DNA of 64,000 bases from JACVRN01 sp036389255 (GCA_036389255.1 DASVQI010000042.1:1-64000); one strand, 5' to 3'. Counted from the first letter of the stretch, positions 1 to 8,735 are shown. Notes: generated from the letters alone by a model not told the origin. Program-made: numbers and translations.

Positions 1-143
1 CGGGCTAAAATTAATATTTCCTAACGCGAGACTGAGAGTTATAATGCGCGCACTTGCGACGGGCAAGGCTAACTTTTTCCTTTTGGCTCACCGGAAGGAA
101 CCTCGCGCCTCTTTCCTTCCCTCAACATTTAAGGAGCAGAGCT

Positions 144-839
144 ATGAATGACAACCTCAGGCGTCGTTACGAGATGCTTTTGCGTGTACGTGATTTCGGA
201 GTGAGATACACCGCACCTTTTCCCGAAGACTCTCGCGGGCGTCAACTCTTTACCGAACTGGACACAATCATAAGTCAGATAGAGCAGTTGGCTGCGGCTC
301 AACAATCGAGCGAGCGCAGTGCGCGTGAAGGGACTACGCTCAGAGGCGAAGCTCGCACGAACCTGCGAGAGGATATGGAAGCTATCAGCGATACTGCGCG
401 AGCTATGGCTTTAGAGACGAGCGGCCTCGAAGATAAATTCCGAATCCCGCGAGGAAATGTGAACGACGTGGACTTGCTAAACATAGCGAGGGCTTTCGCG
501 GCGGACGCGCTGCCCCTGGCGGACGGGTTCACAGAGCATGGGCTGCCCGGTAACTTTCTGGAAGACCTCAACGCCGACATAGAGGCTTTCGAGCGGGCCA
601 TTGACGAGCAGCAAAGGAGCAAGCGCGAGCGTGTGTCGGCTACGGCGGGGCTGGATGATGCCGTCGAGCGCGGCGTCAACAAGGTTCGCCAACTCGACGC
701 CGTGGTGCGGAACAAGTTCCGCGACCACCTCGCGCGACTGGCCGAGTGGGAAACCGCCCGCCACACGCAGCGCACACGCGCCTCCGCGCCGGAAGCTCCA
801 TCCGCCGCTCCGCCTCAAATTCCGAAGCCGACAGCTTGA
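144..839 (+). CDS. hypothetical protein, 231 aa
   Basis: I do not recognise this family. The start at 144 is chosen because AAGGAG lies about 8 bases upstream; an in-frame ATG at 54 would add 30 residues with no ribosome binding site. The protein is soluble, highly charged and mostly helical in appearance, with long Glu/Arg/Ala-rich stretches (about residues 45-110 and 160-215) that could form coiled coils. The C-terminus is a Pro/Ala-rich tail. There is no signal peptide or membrane segment. It is the first of five small or unknown genes surrounding the M6 protease, but a palindromic repeat and about 670 bases separate it from that gene, so a shared transcript is not evident. Confidence 0.6.
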   Translation: MNDNLRRRYEMLLRVRDFGVRYTAPFPEDSRGRQLFTELDTIISQIEQLAAAQQSSERSAREGTTLRGEARTNLREDMEAISDTARAMALETSGLEDKFRIPRGNVNDVDLLNIARAFAADALPLADGFTEHGLPGNFLEDLNADIEAFERAIDEQQRSKRERVSATAGLDDAVERGVNKVRQLDAVVRNKFRDHLARLAEWETARHTQRTRASAPEAPSAAPPQIPKPTA

Positions 840-849
840 AACAGGTAAT

Positions 850-936
850 TCACCGCCGCCGCAGACGCGGAGGCAGGCGCGGAGAGAGAGAGTTCAGCTT
901 TTCTCCGCCTCTCTCCGCGTCTCTCTGCGGCGGTGA
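850..936. repeat. palindromic intergenic repeat, family A copy 1
   Basis: The ends TCACCGCCGC (850-859) and GCGGCGGTGA (927-936) are perfect inverted repeats, and the interior is also largely self-complementary (GCGGAGAGAGAG against CTCTCCGC). Related copies lie at 4279-4355 and 4772-4868. It can form a long hairpin and could end transcription of the preceding gene. Confidence 0.75.
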
Positions 937-1501
937 GTTCTTTTTATCCTCGAATGTGAAAGCTTTCGACTCCGGGCGACATATACATTTAGAGAACTGT
1001 CCCGGTTAGTTTGAAATTGAGCCGCGACCCCTGTGTTCACAAATGTAGACAAGTGAGCGCCGGTGTTGTGACTGGATGTAGACACCATGAGACGCGACAT
1101 CAGGTCGCCTGCGCGCTTAAGGGAACGCGCCCGTGTCTACGGTTTATCGCGCTTTCTTCTGAAATAGAAGAGAGCGGCGGTTGCGGCATACGGCTTGGCA
1201 TAAGTGTTGCCACGTTGACGTGCCAAGAGGAAATTCAAAATGTCCTGCTAGAGCTACTCATTAACTTCTAGACCTCCTCATCCCTCGAATGAGGATAAGA
1301 CACCCATCCTGTCTGCCTATCACAAACGGCACCCAGCACGGGTCTTTGGTTCACCGGCGCTTCAAAGTCCTCGCAGAACGGTCTATAAGGGTCGCCCGAA
1401 ATACTGATTGCTGCCGCAACTCTCCTTAACACTCTAAGCGGCAACCTTTCAGACTCGCCACGCGCCCCTGAAAATCTCATCAGAAGCGCCACTGCTTTCG
1501 A
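937..1501. other. intergenic stretch with no convincing gene
   Basis: Short open frames exist on both strands (for example 1011-1271 plus and 1268-1522 minus). They lack ribosome binding sites and recognisable protein composition, and the minus-strand one would overlap the start of the protease gene. I see no RNA gene or mobile element here. Confidence 0.4.
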
Positions 1502-1514
1502 AGGAGACAATGTT

Positions 1515-3110
1515 ATGCCCAATAAACAGAGTGACGAAACTCAGCAGCCCCCGTTTGAAGAGGTGGAATGTCTGGTTCCGCCCGCGCCGGAACTGCTGGA
1601 GAAAATCATCAGGTCACAGCAGGTCTTTGCCTCCGGCAAGGATTTGCCCGCGACTGCCTCAGCAGACGTGCTCGACTACAGGTCTTTTACAGTCATCAAG
1701 AGCCGCCCGCCCAGAACACGCGCGCATACGCTCGTGGAGAGCAATAGAGAGTTCGCCCCCGTCACAGGAACAAGGCGAGCCATAGTGCTGCTGGTTGACT
1801 TTTCCGACAAGCCCGGCACCAAGACGCTCCAACACTTCAAAGACCTGCTCTTCTCAAGCGGGACTTTCGCAACCGGGAGCATGCGTGACTACTACGCGGA
1901 AGTGTCCTACAACCAACTGACGGTCACGGGCGAAGTCTTCGGCTGGTTCCGCGCTCCGAAGCCCAAGACCTACTACACGAACGGCCAGAACGGCTTCGGC
2001 ACCTACCCGCAGAACGCGCAGAAGCTTGTAGAAGACGTGCTCGCTCTGGCCAACCCCACGGTCAACTTCGCGCCCTACGACAACGACGGCGACAGCGTCA
2101 TAGAAGCAATCGTCATCATTGCCGCAGGCTCCGGCGCGGAACAGACCGGCAACGCCAACGACATCTGGTCGCACAAGTGGTCTATCAACCCCGTGACCGT
2201 GGACGGCGTCAAGGTGCAGGGATACTTCATGGCCCCGGAAGACGGTCGAGTCGGCGTCATGTCGCACGAGCTTGGACACCTGCTGCTCGGACAGCCCGAC
2301 CTCTACGACACGGACTACAGCTCGCGCGGCACCGGCAACTGGGACTTGATGGCGGGCGGAAGCTGGAACGGCGGCGGCGACAAGCCCGCCCACCCCGTTG
2401 CCTACGTCAAGGCCAAGGTCGGATGGGCCAGCGTCACCACCGTCTTCAACGCATCGCAGACCGTGACGTTGCAGCCCTACAAGACCAGCAACAAGATAAT
2501 CAAGTGTCCCATAGGGGCCGCAGACAGCAAGCAGTACTTCCTGCTGTCTAACCGCCGCAAGCTCGGCTTCGACGCCAACATTCCCGGCGAGGGCTTGATT
2601 ATCGAGCACATTGACGAGAATCAGAACAACAACACGGACGAGAATCACTACCTCGTTGACATAGAGCAGTGCGACGGCAGGCGTGACCTCAACGCCAACG
2701 CCAACTCCGGCGACGCGACCGACGCCTTCCCCTGTAGCGGCACCACCGGCAGCTTCACCGTCAGCACCACGCCGAGCAGCAAAGCCTACGACGGCTCCGA
2801 CTCGAAAGTCTCCGTGACGGAGATAACCAAGAGCGGCTCGGACATCACCGCGAAGGTTTCCGTAGGCGCTGCGGGCGGAGGCACGACCGCCGCATGGTAC
2901 AACGGCAAGAGTGTCATTCAGACCTTCGCCTCAAGCAACACTATGAACGCATGGGCGAACATAGAGACTCTCGGATGGCGGCAGATTCAGGCAGGCTCGC
3001 CCGACGCCGTCACAGACCTGCTCACACTGTTCTGTGAAGCGGTCGGTAGCGGACAGAAAGTAAATGTCTACGCCGACGCAAACACAGTATCCGTAGCTTA
3101 CTTCGTGTAG
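1515..3110 (+). CDS. M6-type (immune inhibitor A-like) metalloprotease with C-terminal accessory domain
   Basis: Zinc metallopeptidase related to the M6 / immune inhibitor A family. The zinc motif HELGH is at residues 251-255, followed by a family-typical stretch LYDTDYSSRGTGNWDLMAGG. GAAGGAGAC just upstream supports the start at 1515. There is no obvious signal peptide, which is odd for a family that is normally secreted. After the catalytic region comes a Ser/Thr-rich beta-type segment (about 390-460). The last 65 or so residues (from SVIQTFASSN) closely resemble the whole of the small protein encoded next at 3180. Peptidase assignment is strong; substrate and export route are unknown. Confidence 0.85.
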   Translation: MPNKQSDETQQPPFEEVECLVPPAPELLEKIIRSQQVFASGKDLPATASADVLDYRSFTVIKSRPPRTRAHTLVESNREFAPVTGTRRAIVLLVDFSDKPGTKTLQHFKDLLFSSGTFATGSMRDYYAEVSYNQLTVTGEVFGWFRAPKPKTYYTNGQNGFGTYPQNAQKLVEDVLALANPTVNFAPYDNDGDSVIEAIVIIAAGSGAEQTGNANDIWSHKWSINPVTVDGVKVQGYFMAPEDGRVGVMSHELGHLLLGQPDLYDTDYSSRGTGNWDLMAGGSWNGGGDKPAHPVAYVKAKVGWASVTTVFNASQTVTLQPYKTSNKIIKCPIGAADSKQYFLLSNRRKLGFDANIPGEGLIIEHIDENQNNNTDENHYLVDIEQCDGRRDLNANANSGDATDAFPCSGTTGSFTVSTTPSSKAYDGSDSKVSVTEITKSGSDITAKVSVGAAGGGTTAAWYNGKSVIQTFASSNTMNAWANIETLGWRQIQAGSPDAVTDLLTLFCEAVGSGQKVNVYADANTVSVAYFV

Positions 3111-3179
3111 CAGGCAGCCCCTTGTACGGGTCTGCCGCACACAGAGACGAGCTTAACAAGATTGAAAAGGAGAAAGATA

Positions 3180-3410
3180 ATGGCGACATACAACAACGTG
3201 GCGATAGTTCAAACTTTCGCTTCCAGCAACTCGCAGAACGCATGGGCAAACGTAGCAGGCGTTGGCTGGCTACAGATTCAGACAGGCGCTCCCGACGCCG
3301 TCACCAACCTGTTCGTTATGTTCAACGCAGCCAAGGCGAACGGGCGCACCATGACGGTGATTACCTCCGCGACCTCTCCGCCGCTCATCGTCACGGCCTA
3401 CATGAACTAG
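3180..3410 (+). CDS. small protein homologous to the C-terminal domain of the upstream protease, 76 aa
   Basis: The start at 3180 is set by AAAAGGAG a few bases upstream. Almost the entire protein aligns with the last 70 residues of the M6 protease: both contain QTFASSN, NAWAN, GW-QIQ-G-PDAVT and a hydrophobic C-terminal strand. The gene follows the protease by 69 bases on the same strand, so the two are probably co-transcribed. Possible roles are a separate copy of a targeting or carbohydrate/partner-binding domain, an inhibitor or a chaperone for the protease. None of these can be chosen from sequence alone. The homology itself is directly visible. Confidence 0.75.
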   Translation: MATYNNVAIVQTFASSNSQNAWANVAGVGWLQIQTGAPDAVTNLFVMFNAAKANGRTMTVITSATSPPLIVTAYMN

Positions 3411-3595
3411 CACCCGCGCAGCACGGAAGGCTGACCGCAATCCGTGACCCGCGCGCGCGCATCATGGCGGTTGACGAGTGACAGAGCTTGTACGAGTGTG
3501 TGGCTGGCGTGGCTAAGCTAGCAGTCTTGCCTTACAGGCTGCGGCGCGAGCCGTCGCCATCACCACGCACTCGTATCAAAGCAATGCTTACATTC
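3411..3595. other. short intergenic stretch, nothing recognised
   Basis: About 200 bases between the 76-residue protein and the PTP-repeat gene. No clear hairpin with a T-run and no recognisable promoter pair were found. Confidence 0.3.
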
Positions 3596-3611
3596 AGTTA
3601 GGAGCATTACT

Positions 3612-4244
3612 ATGAATCCAGAGATAACAATCAACATCAATGTGATGAAGGAGACGGTGGCTTCCTCCGGGGGACGGGGTACGGGCGATGGCTCCTCCGG
3701 CCAGCCGCCGGTGCCTTCGGACTCCTTTACACAACAGGGCACAGGAGGCGGCGGCCCGGCAGATTCCTCCGCGCCCAGACCCGACACGGCCATGGGAGCC
3801 GCATCCGGCACAGGGGGCGGCAGCGTGCCGACTCCCTTTGACTCGTTGGAAATGGCAGACCCTCCGCCCGGCGGCGGCGGCACAGGGGGAGGCGTCCCGA
3901 CTCCCTTCAACTCGGGCGGCGGCGGAGAGTCCGTCTCCGGCTCATCGGGCGCGGAGATGCCGACTCCTATGAATGCCTTGGGCCAGTCGTCCTACGAATC
4001 AGGCGGTCAGGGCGTGCCCACGCCCATGGACGCCATCGGCGCTTCGTCCGAATCCGGCGGCGTAAGCGGCGGAGGAGCCCCGACGCCTATGGACATAGAG
4101 GCTTCCGGCGAATCAACGGGCGAGCAATCCGGGACAGAGTCATACGGAAAGAAGTCTGAGAAAGGCTCGTCAGGAAAGAAGAGCAGCGATAAGGAATCGT
4201 CCGGCAGCGCGCAACAACCCGGCAAGGACGAGTTGCAACTCTGA
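3612..4244 (+). CDS. low-complexity Gly/Ser/Pro protein with PTP repeats
   Basis: TTAGGAG upstream supports the start. The protein is almost entirely Gly, Ser, Pro, Thr and acidic residues. A spaced motif P-T-P-(F/M)-(D/N) occurs five times, at roughly 25-residue intervals: PTPFDS, PTPFNS, PTPMNA, PTPMDA and PTPMDI. Gly/Ser linkers separate the copies. The C-terminal 45 residues are Lys/Ser/Glu-rich (GKKSEKGSSGKK region). There is no signal peptide. It looks intrinsically disordered, like a multivalent linear-motif scaffold. It sits directly after the M6 protease and its small homologue and may belong with them. Function unknown. Confidence 0.65.
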   Translation: MNPEITININVMKETVASSGGRGTGDGSSGQPPVPSDSFTQQGTGGGGPADSSAPRPDTAMGAASGTGGGSVPTPFDSLEMADPPPGGGGTGGGVPTPFNSGGGGESVSGSSGAEMPTPMNALGQSSYESGGQGVPTPMDAIGASSESGGVSGGGAPTPMDIEASGESTGEQSGTESYGKKSEKGSSGKKSSDKESSGSAQQPGKDELQL

Positions 4245-4278
4245 GACGCCCGCCGAACATTCAACCCTCCGCGCTCGT

Positions 4279-4355
4279 CTCAGCGTCTCTACGCGCCTGC
4301 GGCGGTGAGTCTCTTTAAAAGTTATTCACCGCCGCAGACATGGAGAGACGCTGAG
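4279..4355. repeat. palindromic intergenic repeat, family A copy 2
   Basis: CTCAGCGTCTCT (4279-4290) pairs with AGAGACGCTGAG (4344-4355), and GCGGCGGTGA (4299-4308) pairs with TCACCGCCGC (4326-4335). It shares the GCGGCGGTGA ends with the copy at 850-936, but here the two halves face the other way. It lies between convergent genes and may act as a terminator for both. Confidence 0.75.
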
Positions 4356-4379
4356 GCAGCGCTGAGAGAGTTCTCGCTT

Positions 4380-4676
4380 CTACTCGGCTGAGACGCGCAC
4401 GTTGCTCAGCTTGAACTGTCCGCCGCGCGCATCTCCTATATATTCAACGTCAGCTTCTACCACGGCCTGCGGCGGCACATCCCACGTAGGCCCAAATGTG
4501 AACCCCTCGACCTGCTCCCCCACGCGGGCGAAGTTGGGGCCGCTCACGCTGTTTGATTCCAAGACCTCCAGCCTGCAATGCCACTTGTCAGGGAAGCTCG
4601 TGGATTGTTCCACATCAAGCACCCTGGCCTTAATTCTGGCTTGATTAGGCGCTGCCAGCATTCCTCCGGGTCTCAT
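4380..4676 (-). CDS. hypothetical protein, 98 aa
   Basis: A strong AAGGAGGT ribosome binding site lies 8 bases upstream of the ATG on the minus strand, so the gene is likely real. The sequence alternates hydrophobic and polar residues (IKARVLDVEQS, WHCRLEVLES, VVEADVEYIGD, FKLSNVRV). This suggests a small all-beta fold, possibly OB-like. There is no signal peptide or membrane segment. Not recognised; it converges on the PTP-repeat gene. Confidence 0.6.
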   Translation of the reverse strand: MRPGGMLAAPNQARIKARVLDVEQSTSFPDKWHCRLEVLESNSVSGPNFARVGEQVEGFTFGPTWDVPPQAVVEADVEYIGDARGGQFKLSNVRVSAE

Positions 4677-4771
4677 ATCGTTTACCTCCTTACGCGATTG
4701 ATAGTGTCACGCGCCAACGGGCAGGTCAAGACTTCTCATTATCCGGTAGCAGGTCAATTTCAAAATCCGAC

Positions 4772-4868
4772 TCACCGCAGAGACGCAGAGTGACGCAGAG
4801 GGGGCGCAGAGAGTTAAGCATTCAACTCTCTGCGCTAATCTCTGCGTTCCTCTGCGTCTCTGCGGTGA
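4772..4868. repeat. palindromic intergenic repeat, family A copy 3
   Basis: A perfect 19-base inverted repeat: TCACCGCAGAGACGCAGAG (4772-4790) against its complement at 4850-4868. A second nested pair is GCGCAGAGAGTT (4804-4815) with 4824-4835. This is the most regular copy of the family. It lies upstream of the secreted protein at 4994 and rules out reading that gene from farther upstream. Confidence 0.85.
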
Positions 4869-4993
4869 ATTACTTGTTTAGATTACTCACCGACCCGCTA
4901 CTCTTCTTTCCCTTCACTTTTGCCTTTTGCATTTATTGTGTATCTTTGATGAATCAAGCTTTGCCAGACCGTAATACTCAAAGGATAAAAAGT

Positions 4994-5713
4994 ATGCAAC
5001 TTCGTTTTCCGTCCGCACTGTTGATAGCCGCCGCAATTCTCCTGTCAACCGGGAGCGCCAGCCAACCGGCGCTCTCACAGACTCGCGGTGCAGGTGGCGG
5101 CATAGGCTACGCCAAGACGCGCGTGGGGCGCTCGCGAATCCTGTATCCGCGACTGACTCGTTACAGGGACGCGCGCATCATGCGCGAGGTCAATCGCCAG
5201 ATAGCCGCCGCGACAAAAGAGTTCACGGCAGCAGGTTGTACCGGAAAGGATTCGTACTTCAGGGTGCGGTCAAGGGTGGCTTATGCTGACAGGGACATCT
5301 TTAGCATTTACGCTTCGTCGCAGTATTACTGCGGCGGCCCGTATCCGACCAACGACGATAACATCTCGCAGACCTTCGACCTGCGCACGGGAAAGCTGGT
5401 CGAGTTCTCCGGCCTGTTCAGGAACTACGAGGCCGACAAGCAGGCCATACTGAGAACAATCTTCGGCGCGAGGATAGAGTCGGCAGAGCGCATCAAGGCT
5501 TCCGGCAGGGACACTGACGATAACTGCGATGCACCCTACACTATGGATACACTTGAGGGCACGACCTTCAACTACAACTTTTCCGGCGCGGGATTGCAGA
5601 TTCAGCCCAGCTTTCCGCACGTCATAGAAGCCTGCGCCGATATAGTCACAATCCCTTACAGCAAGCTCCAGCGATTCGCCGCGCCCGACGGCATACTCTC
5701 GCGCATGAAATAA
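4994..5713 (+). CDS. secreted protein, possibly DUF3298/DUF4163-like
   Basis: The start at 4994 gives a clear signal peptide (MQLRFPSALLIAAAILLSTG, cleavage near ALSQ). The open frame runs farther upstream, but only through palindromic repeat DNA. The mature part has features of RsiV/PdaC-type DUF3298 domains: an N-terminal segment with RILYPRL and a basic helix, then YYCGGPYPTNDD, then DLRTGKLVEFSGLF. Several Cys residues could form disulfides in the periplasm. The family link is by pattern only. The gene ends just before a perfect hairpin at 5736-5778. Confidence 0.6.
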   Translation: MQLRFPSALLIAAAILLSTGSASQPALSQTRGAGGGIGYAKTRVGRSRILYPRLTRYRDARIMREVNRQIAAATKEFTAAGCTGKDSYFRVRSRVAYADRDIFSIYASSQYYCGGPYPTNDDNISQTFDLRTGKLVEFSGLFRNYEADKQAILRTIFGARIESAERIKASGRDTDDNCDAPYTMDTLEGTTFNYNFSGAGLQIQPSFPHVIEACADIVTIPYSKLQRFAAPDGILSRMK

Positions 5714-5735
5714 AAGATTCCGGGTTCCAAGTTAC

Positions 5736-5778
5736 AAAGTCCCGTGTCAGGAGAATCTATCTCCTGACACGGGACTTT
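5736..5778. terminator. bidirectional hairpin terminator
   Basis: A perfect 19-bp stem (5736-5754 with 5760-5778) with a 5-base loop, starting with AAA and ending with TTT. It sits between two convergent genes and would serve both strands. Confidence 0.85.
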
Positions 5779-5811
5779 ACTTAGAGCGTTGGACTCTGGA
5801 CTGCTACAGTC

Positions 5812-6243
5812 TTAGTAGCCTCTGTAGGCGTCCGTGTAGCCGTTCTCGAAGCCCTGCTGGAAGTAGCGGCGATAAAGCTCTCTGTCGCCAAGGCGCGAGT
5901 TGTAATCCTTGGTCGCCTTCTGGAATTCGCTCTTGCTGTAGAAGTCGAAGCGTCTGCCCTTGCTTCTATCTTTGCGACCTTCCTTTGCGCCTTCGTTGTA
6001 TCCGGCGTTGAGGGCCGTCTGCCTCAGCTCATAAGAGCCTCCCCACCTGCCGTAACGATCCCAGTCGCGCCCGCGTCGGCGTCCCCTATCGCGGTCGTTG
6101 CGGTCACGATCCTGACCGCCGTAATAACCGTCGTTGCGGGACTGCGCCTGAGTAGTTATGCCCGGCGTAAAGCCCACGCCAAAGATGATAGAGATGCCTA
6201 GAATTGCTCCGCCAACTCTCTGTTTAATGTTAATTGATGTCAT
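5812..6243 (-). CDS. secreted Arg/Asp/Gly-rich hypothetical protein
   Basis: GGGAGGT lies 5 bases upstream of the ATG. There is an N-terminal hydrophobic signal segment (about residues 9-33, ending TTQAQS). It is followed by a strongly charged, low-complexity region rich in Arg, Asp and Gly (residues 35-70). The C-terminal half has NAGYNEGAKEGRKD and FQQGFENGYTDAYRGY, an YxxGxxxGxxD-like repeat. I recognise the style from acidobacterial proteins but no function is known. It is probably periplasmic. Confidence 0.65.
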   Translation of the reverse strand: MTSINIKQRVGGAILGISIIFGVGFTPGITTQAQSRNDGYYGGQDRDRNDRDRGRRRGRDWDRYGRWGGSYELRQTALNAGYNEGAKEGRKDRSKGRRFDFYSKSEFQKATKDYNSRLGDRELYRRYFQQGFENGYTDAYRGY

Positions 6244-6449
6244 ACCGACCTCCCTTGCGTAGAAGAGCTAACAATTCCCGTGCCAGTTGAGATGACAACG
6301 AAACTTACTACTTTTCTCGTCATGACTCGCCCTTCTGCCCGCTCATCATACACTATATCGTGTCGGGTTAAACGACATCGGCAGTTGATTCTGCCTGTGG
6401 GCCGGGCGCTGGCCGATTAACGAGAGAGCGATTATATTGAGTCATAAGA

Positions 6450-7571
6450 ATGGAGCTTGAAGAGCTTAAAACTCCCTGTCTAGTGCTGGACATTGAGCGC
6501 GTGCGACGAAACGCAGAGCGTATGAGCAGGCGCGTGCGCGCTTCGGGCACGAACCTTCGCCCGCACGTCAAGACGCATAAATGCGTCGAGGTCGCGCGCC
6601 TTCAGACCGAAGGGCACACGGGCGCAATCACCGTCTCCACGCTTTTTGAAGCGCGAGCCTTCTCGCAGCACGGCTTCACGGACATCCTCTACGCGGTGCC
6701 GGTTGAGCCGGGAAAATTCGATGAAGCGATTGAGATTTCGCGCCGTTGCGAAAGCTTCGCCCTCATCACGGACGACGTTGAAATTCCCGCGCAGCTTAAC
6801 GAGCGAGCCCGTCGCGCTGGCGTTTCATTAGACATCTTCCTGAAGATTGACTGCGGCTATCATCGCTGCGGCGTAGAGCCGGAATCAGCAGAGGCTCTTG
6901 AGATTCCGCGCCGGATACTTGATTCGTCCAACCTTCGTTTCAAAGGGATACTGACGCACGCGGGCCACTCCTATCATTGCCGCAACAGGGAAGAGCTGCT
7001 CGCGCTCGCGCGTCATGAGCGTGATTCCATGTTTGAGATGGCAGAGCGCCTGCGCTCTCTGGATATTCCGGTTGCGGTCGTAAGCATAGGCTCTACGCCG
7101 ACCATGACGCACATAGACCACCTTGAAGGAATTGACGAAGCGCGTCCCGGCAACTACATCTTCTTCGACGCCTTTCAAGCCACGCTCGGCAGTTGCGGCT
7201 TTGATGATTGCGCGCTCTCCGTGCTGGCCGCAGTCACTCACAGAGACGCCGCGCGCCGCAAAGTCGTGCTTGATGCCGGGGCGATTGCGCTCTCCAAAGA
7301 CAGGGGCGCTGTGGAGCTTGACCCGGATTGCGGCTACGGTCTGGTGCTAGACATTAAGGGACGCGACACGGGCGCAAGGCTCGCTGGGCTTTCGCAGGAG
7401 CACGGCGAGGTCTTAGTAGACGACGAAGAGACTTTTAATCGCCTGAAAGTAGGCACGCGCGTCCGCGTCCTTGCAAATCATTCGTGCCTGACGGCAGCCC
7501 AGCACTCGCATTACAACGTGCTCGAACAGGGGCGCATCGTTGAGCGCTGGCAGATTCAACGCGGGTGGTAG
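6450..7571 (+). CDS. D-threonine aldolase / D-serine dehydratase-like PLP enzyme (fold type III)
   Basis: A 373-residue protein of the alanine racemase-like PLP family. The start region TPCLVLDIERVRRN leads to RPHVKTHKCVE, where Lys in HVKTHK is the expected Schiff-base residue. The C-terminal domain carries LANHSCLTAAQHSHYNVLE, the conserved His/Cys metal-binding end of the D-threonine aldolase / DSD1 family. Members cleave D-threonine and D-3-hydroxy amino acids, or dehydrate D-serine, using a divalent metal; which one cannot be told here. The gene precedes an aldo/keto reductase by 37 bases on the same strand and they may be co-transcribed. Confidence 0.85.
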   Translation: MELEELKTPCLVLDIERVRRNAERMSRRVRASGTNLRPHVKTHKCVEVARLQTEGHTGAITVSTLFEARAFSQHGFTDILYAVPVEPGKFDEAIEISRRCESFALITDDVEIPAQLNERARRAGVSLDIFLKIDCGYHRCGVEPESAEALEIPRRILDSSNLRFKGILTHAGHSYHCRNREELLALARHERDSMFEMAERLRSLDIPVAVVSIGSTPTMTHIDHLEGIDEARPGNYIFFDAFQATLGSCGFDDCALSVLAAVTHRDAARRKVVLDAGAIALSKDRGAVELDPDCGYGLVLDIKGRDTGARLAGLSQEHGEVLVDDEETFNRLKVGTRVRVLANHSCLTAAQHSHYNVLEQGRIVERWQIQRGW

Positions 7572-7608
7572 ATAGATATCAGTAATATCAAAACAGGGGG
7601 TGATATAG

Positions 7609-8640
7609 ATGAAATATCGCAGGCTTGGGAATACGGGGCTGAAGGTTTCGGAGCTGTGTCTGGGGACTATGACCTTCGGTGAGAAGTTCTACAACATAGC
7701 GGAAGTTGACCAGGAGGGCGCAAACTGTATGGTCGGGCGGGCTCTGGATGCCGGGATAAACTTCTTCGACACGGCAGATGTCTATTCCTACGGCGAGTCG
7801 GAAGAGCTACTGGGGCGCGCAATCGTCTCATCGGGTGTGAGGCGCGACAGTGTCATCATCGCTACTAAAGTGCGCTCGGCCATGAGCGAAGGCGCGCAGG
7901 CCGGGACGAGTGATGTGAACAACGTAGGGCTCTCGCGCCAGCACATCATGGCCGCCTGCGAGCAGAGCCTCAAGCGATTAGGCACTGATTACATAGACCT
8001 TTATCAGGTGCACGGCTGGGACGTGGTGACGCCTGTGGAAGAGACGCTTCGCGCGCTGGACGACCTTGTCAGACAAGGCAAGGTACGTTATCTGGGATGC
8101 TCAAACTGGTCTGCGCGCCACCTCATGAAAGCGCTCGTGCTGGCCGACGCGCACGACTGGGAGCGCTTCGTCTCGCTTCAGGCGTACTACTCGCTGGTGG
8201 GGCGCGACCTTGAGCACGAGCTTCTGCCGCTCTGCTTGGAAGAGGGCTTGGGCGTGTTGCCGTGGTCGCCTCTGTCGGGCGGCTTTCTCACCGGAAAGTA
8301 CAGGCGCGACACTCCCAGCCCTGAAGGCGCGCGCCGCTCCGGCTTCAACTTTCCGCCGATAGACGAAGCGCGCGGCTTTGATGCCGTAGACGCGCTGGAC
8401 GAAGTCGCCAGAGCGAAGGACGCCACCGTTGCGCAGGTGGCGCTCGCGTGGCTTCTGGCTCAACCCGGCGTCACTTCCATAATCATAGGCGCTAACAAGA
8501 TGTCGCAACTGGAAGACAACCTCAAGAGCGTCGGGATTGAATTGAGCCCGGAAGAAGTGGCTCGCTTGAACGCAGCCACCCAACCGCAACAGCTCTACCC
8601 GCAATGGATGATAGAGCGCCAGAACATGGGAAGAGAATGA
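7609..8640 (+). CDS. aldo/keto reductase
   Basis: AGGGGGTGA lies shortly before the ATG. This is a full-length (343 aa) cytoplasmic NADPH-dependent AKR with the expected motifs. LGNTGLKVSELCLGTMTFG is at the start. INFFDTADVYSYGESEELLG contains the catalytic Asp and Tyr, IIATKV the catalytic Lys, and YIDLYQVHGWD the His. LAWLLAQPGVTSIIIGANK near the end binds the cofactor phosphate. It most resembles the YajO/YhdN-type general AKRs. The substrate is unknown. Confidence 0.92.
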   Translation: MKYRRLGNTGLKVSELCLGTMTFGEKFYNIAEVDQEGANCMVGRALDAGINFFDTADVYSYGESEELLGRAIVSSGVRRDSVIIATKVRSAMSEGAQAGTSDVNNVGLSRQHIMAACEQSLKRLGTDYIDLYQVHGWDVVTPVEETLRALDDLVRQGKVRYLGCSNWSARHLMKALVLADAHDWERFVSLQAYYSLVGRDLEHELLPLCLEEGLGVLPWSPLSGGFLTGKYRRDTPSPEGARRSGFNFPPIDEARGFDAVDALDEVARAKDATVAQVALAWLLAQPGVTSIIIGANKMSQLEDNLKSVGIELSPEEVARLNAATQPQQLYPQWMIERQNMGRE

Positions 8641-8641
8641 G

Positions 8642-8735
8642 AATGGGGGATGGGGGATAGGGGTTAGGGGCTGGTAAAAGAAAGACAACTGGATTTTCTT
8701 TCCCCATCCCCTAACCCCCAGTCCCTATCCCCCAC
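8642..8735. repeat. G-rich/C-rich inverted repeat between convergent genes
   Basis: Iterated GGGGAT/GGGGTTA blocks at 8642-8674 are answered by CCCCATCCCCTAACCCCC-type blocks at 8703-8735, so the region folds back on itself. It separates two convergent genes and likely ends both transcripts. The last codons of the downstream minus-strand aminotransferase lie inside it. Confidence 0.7.

Noticed and set aside
1011..1522. Short frames in the gap before the protease
   Set aside because: No ribosome binding site, atypical composition, and the minus-strand frame overlaps the protease start signal.
1854..2648. 264-residue minus-strand open frame opposite the M6 protease
   Set aside because: Its Val/Gly/Arg-rich composition is an artefact of the opposite strand, and the protease reading has a zinc motif.
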